Positions 1 through 4,655 of a stretch of DNA of 7,128 nt are shown piece by piece. Every line of letters begins with the position of its first letter. Position 1 is the stretch's first letter. The position numbers and the translations under genes were made by a program. Under the pieces are notes generated by a model. It made no database searches. It was not told the DNA's origin and saw nothing but the letters and a program-made list of their open reading frames with translations. The stretch comes from an uncultured Clostridia bacterium (GTDB lineage Bacteria; Bacillota; Clostridia; Christensenellales; Borkfalkiaceae): NCBI GenBank assembly GCA_934254755.1, contig CAKQMM010000056.1, positions 1 through 7,128 on the forward strand. Reading direction: 5' to 3'.

Positions 1-1
1 G

Positions 2-1111
2 TATTATAAAGATTTGAGCGGTAAACCCGTAATTATGCAAGAGCAAGGTTCCTTCACCGACTCGACCGCAAACGATTCCGACGCTTGCGATTTTATGCGA
101 GCGAACGTTTGGTCGTGCTTATCTAATAACGTTAAAGGGTATTTCTGGTGGTGCGCCCACGAATATGCTAAACTTAATTATGCGCCGTACGAATGGTCGT
201 TTATGGAAAGCTTGATCGGTGTGCTTGACCTTGATTTAAAACCCAAAAAAATCGGATTAGAGCTTAAAAAAATATCGGAAACAATAAGCGGGCTGCCGTT
301 AGATGAATTGCCGCCGAAAGAAACGGACGGGGCGTGCGTTTTAACTAAAGACGTTCGTTGGGAGTACGCCGCGCCGTCGCTGGTGCTTGCTAAGCAGGCG
401 GGGCTTGATTTAACTTTTACCGTTGCCGACAAAGTTGACGCAATCGCACCTAAAACGGACTTGTACGTTATGCCGTGGGGTTCGTTTTGGACGACGCAGT
501 ATAAGCGCGTAAGTAATGAAATTTTTAACGCCGTTTTTGAAGACGGGGCTACGCTTTTCATTACCTATAACGGCGGATTTCTGTTCAATATGGAAGAGAT
601 GCTGGGGTTAAAATCTCACGGTTGCGTGTCGACTAATAAGCGCCACAAGGCGAGCTTTGAGTTCGGTGAGCTTGAGTATTTTGTCGAAAGAGAAATACTG
701 TTATCTTCCGTCGGCGCGGAAGTGCTCGCAAAAAACGAAGAAGGCAATATCGTTTTTTCTAAAAACAAATACGGTAAAGGAACGATTTACTTCCTTAACT
801 TCCCGTTAGAGAGAATGTTATACGATAAATACGCTGCGTTTAACGATACGCTTTGGTATAAAATTTACGAAATCGTCGGCGAAAACGTGCTGAAAAATAA
901 AATCGTCGTATCTAAAAATCCGCAAATCGTAACGACTTTGCATAAACTAAGCAGCGATAAATTCGTCGTTTGCGCAGTCAACTATTCGGATAAGAATCAA
1001 AAGAACGAGCTTGTCGTAAAAGACGGTTGGATTTTAGAACCCGTTTACGGCAGTTTAAGCGAAATCGGAAAATGCGACGGAGCGATTTACTACGCGGTAA
1101 AAAAGTGCTAA
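2..1111 (+). CDS. Glycoside hydrolase, clan GH-A-like (GH5/GH42-type), C-terminal part
   Basis: The gene enters from the left edge already in frame; 369 residues and a TAA stop are visible, and the true start lies outside. Near the beginning, GKPVIMQEQG (Glu codon at 41-43) resembles the beta-7 strand of (beta/alpha)8 clan GH-A enzymes, where this Glu is the nucleophile. It is followed by a Trp-rich beta-8-like stretch (GYFWW, then HE) and a typical barrel-ending segment (LKPKKIGLELK). After about residue 105 comes a region with the look of a glutamine-amidotransferase-like alpha/beta domain (DLYVMPWGS, GATLFITYNGG, GKGTIYFLNFPLE), as in the trimerisation domain of GH42 beta-galactosidases, and then a small beta-rich tail. 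By family knowledge it would cleave a beta-linked glycoside; the substrate cannot be told. No signal peptide can be judged because the N-terminus is missing. GH family assignment is tentative (GH5-like barrel with a GH42-like domain). Confidence 0.7.
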   Translation, partial: YYKDLSGKPVIMQEQGSFTDSTANDSDACDFMRANVWSCLSNNVKGYFWWCAHEYAKLNYAPYEWSFMESLIGVLDLDLKPKKIGLELKKISETISGLPLDELPPKETDGACVLTKDVRWEYAAPSLVLAKQAGLDLTFTVADKVDAIAPKTDLYVMPWGSFWTTQYKRVSNEIFNAVFEDGATLFITYNGGFLFNMEEMLGLKSHGCVSTNKRHKASFEFGELEYFVEREILLSSVGAEVLAKNEEGNIVFSKNKYGKGTIYFLNFPLERMLYDKYAAFNDTLWYKIYEIVGENVLKNKIVVSKNPQIVTTLHKLSSDKFVVCAVNYSDKNQKNELVVKDGWILEPVYGSLSEIGKCDGAIYYAVKKC

Positions 1112-1213
1112 GGCTGATTTTAAAAACCGCAAAAAGTTAAACGGGCGGGCGTTGAGAGGGTTCGTGTGGTTTGACTTGCGCGGGTATACGAAAAAATAAA
1201 GTATTACAACAAA

Positions 1214-1236
1214 AAGGCGGCTTTGATAGCCGCCTT
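1214..1236. terminator. Hairpin terminator between the hydrolase gene and spoVG
   Basis: A perfect 9-bp stem (AAGGCGGCT / AGCCGCCTT) encloses a 5-nt loop (1223-1227). Read on the - strand it is followed at once by TTTTT (1215-1211) and lies 17 bp past the spoVG stop, so it is a good intrinsic terminator for spoVG. Read on the + strand the tail is TTAAATTTTT, less regular but T-rich, so it may also stop the hydrolase transcript, which ends about 100 bp upstream. The 1112-1213 stretch between holds nothing else that I can support. Confidence 0.8.
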
Positions 1237-1253
1237 AAATTTTTACGTGTAAA

Positions 1254-1520
1254 TTACGCTTTTGCTTTTTCCGCGTTAAACGCTTCAAGAACAAGTTTTA
1301 TAATTTGTTCGCGCGTTTCGGTGTTAATAGGGTGAACTATGTCTTTATATTCGCCTTCCTGCGTTTTGCGGCTGGGCATAGCTATAAAATAGCCTTCCGT
1401 ACCTTCGATTATCTTAATATCGTGTATGACGAAACAATCGTCAATCGTTATGCTTGCGACGGCTTTAAGCTTGCTGTCGTCTCTTAGTACTAAACGTACC
1501 CTTACGTCTGAAATTTTCAT
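1254..1520 (-). CDS. spoVG: SpoVG family nucleic-acid-binding regulator
   Basis: This 88-residue protein matches SpoVG along its whole length: KISDVRVR at the N-terminus, [19 protein letters not shown] (about 22-40), [10 protein letters not shown] (44-53), [11 protein letters not shown] (56-66) and a C-terminal helix. The Bacillus subtilis protein is 97 residues, so this one has a slightly short tail. SpoVG is a small cytoplasmic DNA/RNA-binding regulator; in Bacillus it affects asymmetric septation and spore cortex formation, and homologues in non-sporulating Firmicutes and Borrelia also act as regulators, so it does not prove sporulation. The ATG is preceded by a purine-rich AGGGCGG (1529-1535), a modest ribosome site with 8 nt to the start. 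The gene is a single-gene unit with its own promoter and terminator, divergent from murC and convergent with the hydrolase gene. Confidence 0.96.
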   Translation of the reverse strand: MKISDVRVRLVLRDDSKLKAVASITIDDCFVIHDIKIIEGTEGYFIAMPSRKTQEGEYKDIVHPINTETREQIIKLVLEAFNAEKAKA

Positions 1521-1544
1521 TTTATTTTCCGCCCTGTCAATTAT

Positions 1545-1558
1545 AGATTTTTCAATCT
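1545..1558 (-). other. Small 5' UTR hairpin of the spoVG transcript
   Basis: On the - strand AGATT-GAAA-AATCT forms a 5-bp stem with a GNRA-type GAAA tetraloop. It would sit at the extreme 5' end of the transcript, since initiation is predicted near 1559. Such a hairpin could slow 5'-end decay, but the stem is short and AU-rich and may be chance. Confidence 0.3.
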
Positions 1559-1565
1559 TGCCTAC

Positions 1566-1594
1566 ATTTTACACTACGTTTTCACATTTTTCAA
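1566..1594 (-). promoter_or_regulatory. Sigma-A type promoter of spoVG
   Basis: Read on the - strand: -35 TTGAAA (1594-1589), a spacer of exactly 17 bp, and -10 TAAAAT (1571-1566). Initiation would fall near 1559, giving a leader of about 40 nt before the spoVG ATG. The B. subtilis spoVG promoter is read by sigma-H; I did not recognise a sigma-H pattern here, and the hexamers fit the housekeeping factor. Confidence 0.75.
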
Positions 1595-1627
1595 TAGAAA
1601 ATCAAAAAAAATCAATATTTTTTGCCA
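1595..1627 (-). promoter_or_regulatory. AT-rich UP-like element upstream of the spoVG promoter
   Basis: Directly upstream of the -35 box, the - strand carries phased A and T runs (AAAAAATATT, GATTTTTTTTGATTTT). This is the position and composition of an UP element contacted by the RNA polymerase alpha subunit. B. subtilis spoVG is known to need an AT-rich box upstream of its promoter, so the likeness may be functional; that link is an inference. Confidence 0.45.
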
Positions 1628-1665
1628 AAAAACGCAAAGAAGTAAAATATTTTGGCCTGTTTTCA

Positions 1666-1671
1666 TAAAAT
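1666..1671 (+). promoter_or_regulatory. Possible -10 box for a leaderless murC transcript
   Basis: TAAAAT lies 5 nt before the murC ATG, so initiation would fall on or next to the start codon. This fits with the absence of a Shine-Dalgarno sequence. No good -35 stands 16-18 bp upstream and no TGn extension precedes it. A second TAAAAT at 1643-1648 follows TTGCCA (1622-1627) with a spacer of only 15 bp, too short for comfort, but would give a short leader. Either or neither may be used. Confidence 0.25.
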
Positions 1672-1676
1672 ATTGT

Positions 1677-3008
1677 ATGAAAATTTGCTTTTTAGGGATA
1701 GGCGGCGTAAGTATGGCGAAGCTTGCCGCTTATTTAAAATCGTTGGGTTTTTACGTGTACGGGCAGGACAGAACGGAAAGCGACGCCACACGCGCACTTA
1801 AAAAACTCGGCATAAACATTTTTATCGGCGAAAATTTCGTCGGAGTGAAAAACGCCGATATCGTGGTTTTCAGTTCGGCAATCAGCGAAAGTTCTTATGA
1901 ATTAACCGCCGCAAAATCTTTAAAAATTCCCGTAATTAAGCGCGCCGAGCTTTTGGCGATGATTTTAAGAAGATTTAAAAATTCGATAGGCGTTGCGGGC
2001 TCTCACGGCAAAACGACGGTAACGAAGATGATTGCCACCGTTTTAAGAGTAGCGAAAATCAACTTTTTCGAGCATATCGGCGCGTTTGAGGGAGAGTTTA
2101 ATTCTCACTTTATAAAAACGCCCGAATTTGCCGTTTCTGAAGTTTGCGAATACAAAAAAAACATCGCGTACGTAACCGTCAAAACCGCCGTCGTTTTAAA
2201 TGCGGATAACGACCATTTAGATTCTTACGGCAACGTTTCCGAATTAAAAAAAGAATTTTATAAGTATTTAGACAGAGCGCAAATTAAAATAATTAACGCT
2301 GACGACGTGAATTTAAAAGAGTATGCTTCGCGCTTTAACGGCGGAAATAAAACGCCTTGCCTTTATAGTTACGGAATAGTAAATATTGCCGATTATACCG
2401 TAAATAATTTATCGGAGAGCGAAGGCGAGTATTCGTTCGACGTTTATAAAAGCGGTGCGGCGTTTTTAAAAATTAAACTGCGCGTTTTAGGTTTACATAA
2501 CGTATATAACGCCTTGGCGGCGATTGCCGCGCTCGACTTAAACGGCGTAAGCGCGCAAGATATTAAATTCGGAATTGAAAGTTATGCGGGCGCGGTAAGG
2601 CGGTTTGAAAAATTAGGTGAAATCGGCAAAACTACGATTATTGCCGATTACGCTCATCACCCGACGGAAATAAAAGCAACCCTTAAAACGATGAAAGAAC
2701 TTTACGGCGAAGACTACGTAGTTATTTTTCAGCCGCACACCTATTCGCGTACTAAAATTTTGTTTGACGATTTTATTTCTGCGCTTTGCGGAGAAGAACT
2801 TGTTATATACAAAACTTACGCCGCCCGCGAAAGCTACGATGAAGCGGGGGACGGGGCAAGGCTTGCAAAAGAGCTTTTTGCCTCTTACGTAAAAACTCCC
2901 GCCGAAATTTTTGAATACATAAATACAGGTAATAAAAAAGCCGCGCTTATTATGGGTGCGGGCGATATATACGATGAGGTTAAAAAAATGCTCAAACAAG
3001 ATTGTTAA
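1677..3008 (+). CDS. murC: UDP-N-acetylmuramate–L-alanine ligase (MurC)
   Basis: This 443-residue cytoplasmic Mur ligase would join L-alanine to UDP-MurNAc using ATP, the first amino-acid step of the peptidoglycan stem peptide. The N-terminal UDP-binding domain opens with FLGIGGVSM (5-13), typical of MurC. The central ATPase domain has the P-loop GSHGKTT (108-114), the acidic segment SEVCEYKKN (154-162) and NADNDHLDSYG (175-185). HNVYNALAAIAA (274-285) and RRFEKLGE (308-315) lead to the C-terminal domain with DYAHHPTEIKA (324-334), FQPHTYSRT (351-359) and GAGDIY (427-432). DYAHHPTEI and QPHTYSR favour MurC over MurD, MurE, MurF and Mpl, though Mpl-like ligases are close relatives. The canonical EADESD segment is replaced by EVCEYK, a variant I believe occurs in Clostridia. 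The start gives the expected N-terminus, no other ATG, GTG or TTG lies just upstream in frame, and no ribosome site precedes it. It stands alone, not in a mur operon. Confidence 0.95.
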   Translation: MKICFLGIGGVSMAKLAAYLKSLGFYVYGQDRTESDATRALKKLGINIFIGENFVGVKNADIVVFSSAISESSYELTAAKSLKIPVIKRAELLAMILRRFKNSIGVAGSHGKTTVTKMIATVLRVAKINFFEHIGAFEGEFNSHFIKTPEFAVSEVCEYKKNIAYVTVKTAVVLNADNDHLDSYGNVSELKKEFYKYLDRAQIKIINADDVNLKEYASRFNGGNKTPCLYSYGIVNIADYTVNNLSESEGEYSFDVYKSGAAFLKIKLRVLGLHNVYNALAAIAALDLNGVSAQDIKFGIESYAGAVRRFEKLGEIGKTTIIADYAHHPTEIKATLKTMKELYGEDYVVIFQPHTYSRTKILFDDFISALCGEELVIYKTYAARESYDEAGDGARLAKELFASYVKTPAEIFEYINTGNKKAALIMGAGDIYDEVKKMLKQDC

Positions 3009-3011
3009 ACA

Positions 3012-3039
3012 AAAAAACGCCGTGAAATCGGCGTTTTTT
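3012..3039. terminator. Bidirectional terminator between murC and the dehydrogenase-like gene
   Basis: The stem CGCCG / CGGCG (3018-3022 with 3029-3033) is flanked by AAAAAA and TTTTTT that can extend the pairing; the loop is 6 nt (3023-3028). Both strands therefore read as a GC stem followed by six T. It starts within a few bases of the murC stop and lies about 20 bp past the stop of the convergent gene, so it serves both. Confidence 0.9.
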
Positions 3040-3058
3040 AATGTGCGTTTTGTTGTTT

Positions 3059-4087
3059 TTACAGCAGGTCAACCGTAAAATCGACGATGGTTGCGCCGCT
3101 TTGAACCTTTTTAGCGGCGGCGTCGAAATATTTGTTGACGTAGTCAAACTTATATTCGGGCAGGTTATAAAGGTTTAAATTCAATGCTTTCTGGGCGATT
3201 AAATTTATCGCCGTTTCGTAATTGCCGTAGCCTGTGTTTACGAATTTAAGGGTAAGCTGTTTGGTTAAAACAGAATCGACGCTTATTTTGTTTTTCGCGC
3301 TGTCAAGCCCGCCCGTAGTACCCGTTATGCAAACGGTTGCGCGGTTTGCGGCGGCTTTAACGATAAAGTCGGGGCTTATATCGCTTTCGGTGACGTAAAT
3401 GATTTTACTGCACTTTCTGCCGCCCGTTATATCGAGAATTTCTTTTTCGACGTTTTTATCGGCTTTAAGCGCGTAGTAAACGCCGCAGTTTGCGGCAGTC
3501 GTCAAAAATTCGTCGCTTGCGGAAACGAGAACCGGAACGGACTGATAATAGGATACGAGTTGCGCGATAACGTTCGTTAGTATCGTTCCGCCGAAAATCG
3601 CTACGTGGTCGCCTTTTTCAAGTTTAAGTTTGTCTATAACCGTAAGCGCGAGCGCACTGTGGTAAATAAACAAAGCTGAGTACTCGCTGACGTTCGGGGG
3701 AAGAACGTGCACGTCGTTTTTCGGAACGACGGCGAATTCTTTAAGATAACCGCTGAAGTTTTTAGCGGCAAACTGAACGTTCAAACACTCGTCGTACTTT
3801 CCTGCCAGACAGTTAGCGCACTCGCCGCAGGCGCGTTCGGGGCAGAGATATACTTTGTCGCCCTCGTTAAAAAAGTTAGAGTCGCCTACCGTTTCCGAAA
3901 TTTGCCCGACGGCTATTTTGCACGGCGTAACGGGATAATTTTCGGTTTTTTGGGCGTAAGACAAAACGTCTTGCCGCGTGACGAAACATTTGGTTATTTT
4001 AACCTTAACGTCGCTTACGCTTTCAAGATTTTCCTGAACGTTTACTTTTTGTATCTGATTTTGTTCGGTAATTTGCCAAGAAATCAT
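3059..4087 (-). CDS. Medium-chain (zinc) alcohol dehydrogenase-like protein, catalytic sites degenerate
   Basis: This 342-residue protein has the two-domain layout of zinc-dependent medium-chain dehydrogenases: a GroES-like domain (about 25-130) and a Rossmann-like domain (about 155-290). The structural zinc site is intact, with Cys87, Cys90, Cys93 and Cys101 in the spacing C-x2-C-x2-C-x7-C, and GDKVYL (76-81) and FSGYLKEFAVVP (111-122) are family-like. The catalytic site is not: Cys34 remains, but the Gly-His-Glu of the family is Cys56-Lys57-Ile58, and the Glu expected near 142 is Tyr. The GxGxxG motif reads GGTILT (166-171), with Thr at the second and third glycines. It may have lost dehydrogenase activity or gained another role; function unknown. 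Start: a longer frame reaches 4144, but that ATG overlaps the -10 box and lies upstream of the predicted transcription start, while the ATG at 4087 has AGGAG before it. Single-gene unit, convergent with murC. Confidence 0.85.
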   Translation of the reverse strand: MISWQITEQNQIQKVNVQENLESVSDVKVKITKCFVTRQDVLSYAQKTENYPVTPCKIAVGQISETVGDSNFFNEGDKVYLCPERACGECANCLAGKYDECLNVQFAAKNFSGYLKEFAVVPKNDVHVLPPNVSEYSALFIYHSALALTVIDKLKLEKGDHVAIFGGTILTNVIAQLVSYYQSVPVLVSASDEFLTTAANCGVYYALKADKNVEKEILDITGGRKCSKIIYVTESDISPDFIVKAAANRATVCITGTTGGLDSAKNKISVDSVLTKQLTLKFVNTGYGNYETAINLIAQKALNLNLYNLPEYKFDYVNKYFDAAAKKVQSGATIVDFTVDLL

Positions 4088-4091
4088 TTTG

Positions 4092-4096
4092 CTCCT
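4092..4096 (-). promoter_or_regulatory. Ribosome binding site that sets the start of the dehydrogenase-like gene
   Basis: AGGAG on the - strand stands 4 nt before the ATG at 4087-4085. This, with the promoter position, decides against the longer reading that begins at 4144. Confidence 0.85.
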
Positions 4097-4135
4097 GAGA
4101 TTTTTGTTTGTTAAAACGAAAAACCGATTATAAGC

Positions 4136-4164
4136 ATTATACAATAACCGAGGGAATTTTGCAA
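4136..4164 (-). promoter_or_regulatory. Sigma-A promoter of the dehydrogenase-like gene
   Basis: On the - strand: -35 TTGCAA (4164-4159), 17-bp spacer, -10 TATAAT (4141-4136). Initiation is predicted near 4129, leaving a leader of about 40 nt. A second TATAAT at 4132-4127 lies 9 bp further on and could give an alternative start, but has no good -35 at the right distance. Confidence 0.8.
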
Positions 4165-4278
4165 GCCTTTGTAAACTTGAATTTACTTCTTACGCCCGTT
4201 ATTACGCATTTTTATAACTTAGCGATGAAATAAAAGTCAAAAGTTGTCGAAAATTACGAATAATCGCATAAAATAAAG

Positions 4279-4307
4279 TTGACTTATTCAATAAAATATA
4301 ATATAAT
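4279..4307 (+). promoter_or_regulatory. Strong sigma-A promoter of rpmE
   Basis: TTGACT (4279-4284), 17-bp AT-rich spacer, TATAAT (4302-4307): one base from the full consensus. Initiation is predicted near 4314, giving a leader of about 25 nt. It is divergent from the promoter at 4136-4164. The roughly 115 bp between the two (4165-4278) are AT-rich, and I see no operator there that I can support. Confidence 0.88.
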
Positions 4308-4327
4308 AGCACGGTAATAAAGATTAA

Positions 4328-4336
4328 GAGGTGATC
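4328..4336 (+). promoter_or_regulatory. Near-perfect ribosome binding site of rpmE
   Basis: GAGGTGATC pairs without mismatch with nine consecutive bases at the 3' end of 16S rRNA, an unusually long match, and is well placed 5' of the ATG at 4339. It fits with the high expression expected of a ribosomal protein. Confidence 0.9.
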
Positions 4337-4338
4337 GT

Positions 4339-4542
4339 ATGAAAGAAAATATTCATCCTGCCTACAAGTTGGTAACCGTTCAATGCGCTTGCGGCGCGAC
4401 TTTCCGCACCGGTTCCACTAAGAACGTAGACGTTATCAAGGTTGATATCTGCTCTAAATGCCATCCGTTCTTTACCGGTAAACAAAAACTTGTTGATGCC
4501 GGCGGGCGCGTTGATAAATTTAAGAAAAGATACGGTATTTAA
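4339..4542 (+). CDS. rpmE: 50S ribosomal protein L31, zinc-binding (C+) form
   Basis: This complete 67-residue protein has the standard length and signatures of type A L31: KENIHPAYK at the N-terminus, the zinc ligands Cys16-x-Cys18 and Cys38-x2-Cys41, then [12 protein letters not shown] (42-53), [10 protein letters not shown] near the end. All four cysteines are present, so this is the C+ paralogue that binds zinc in the large ribosomal subunit, not the cysteine-free form made in zinc starvation. It has its own strong promoter and ribosome site and is followed by a terminator. It heads the cluster rpmE – yqhQ/prmC – prfA, an order common in Firmicutes. Confidence 0.98.
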   Translation: MKENIHPAYKLVTVQCACGATFRTGSTKNVDVIKVDICSKCHPFFTGKQKLVDAGGRVDKFKKRYGI

Positions 4543-4571
4543 CTCGATTTATACCGCTTGCGGTACCCAAC

Positions 4572-4608
4572 GGCTCTATGAAATATATCATAGAGCCTTT
4601 AATTTTTT
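4572..4608 (+). terminator. Intrinsic terminator after rpmE
   Basis: GGCTCTATG (4572-4580) pairs perfectly with CATAGAGCC (4589-4597); one more A-T pair can close a 6-nt loop. The tail TTTAATTTTTT (4598-4608) follows at once. It lies about 30 bp past the rpmE stop, so the downstream fusion gene depends on read-through or its own promoter. A small inverted repeat (ACCG/CGGT around CTTG, within 4552-4565) sits just before it and is of unknown meaning. Confidence 0.88.
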
Positions 4609-4655
4609 AAAGGGCTTAGCGCGTAATTTTCCGCTTAGCTCAACTTTTACTTATT

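Noticed and set aside
178..561. Open frame on the - strand inside the hydrolase gene
   Set aside because: It is antisense to a gene with clear family motifs, has no ribosome site and resembles no protein I know.
1170..1205. Promoter-like TTGACT with TATACG or TAAAGT after the hydrolase gene
   Set aside because: The spacers are about 8 and 20 bp, and no gene follows on the + strand before 1677.
1426..1668. Open frame on the + strand across the spoVG start and promoter
   Set aside because: It overlaps the well-supported spoVG and its promoter; its translation is low-complexity and AT-driven.
2613..2999. Open frame on the - strand inside murC
   Set aside because: Antisense shadow of the conserved C-terminal domain of MurC; Phe/Val/Arg-rich translation typical of reversed coding sequence.
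3707..4114. 135-residue open frame on the + strand opposite the dehydrogenase-like gene
   Set aside because: The - strand gene has the zinc-cysteine motif, promoter and ribosome site; this frame has none.
4088..4144. N-terminal 19-residue extension of the dehydrogenase-like protein
   Set aside because: The upstream ATG overlaps the -10 box and lies upstream of the predicted transcription start, while AGGAG precedes the ATG at 4087.
4241..4260. Possible Zur box (ATTACGA half-site) upstream of rpmE
   Set aside because: Only one half-site matches; the partner half is poor, and this L31 is the zinc-binding form that is normally not under Zur control.
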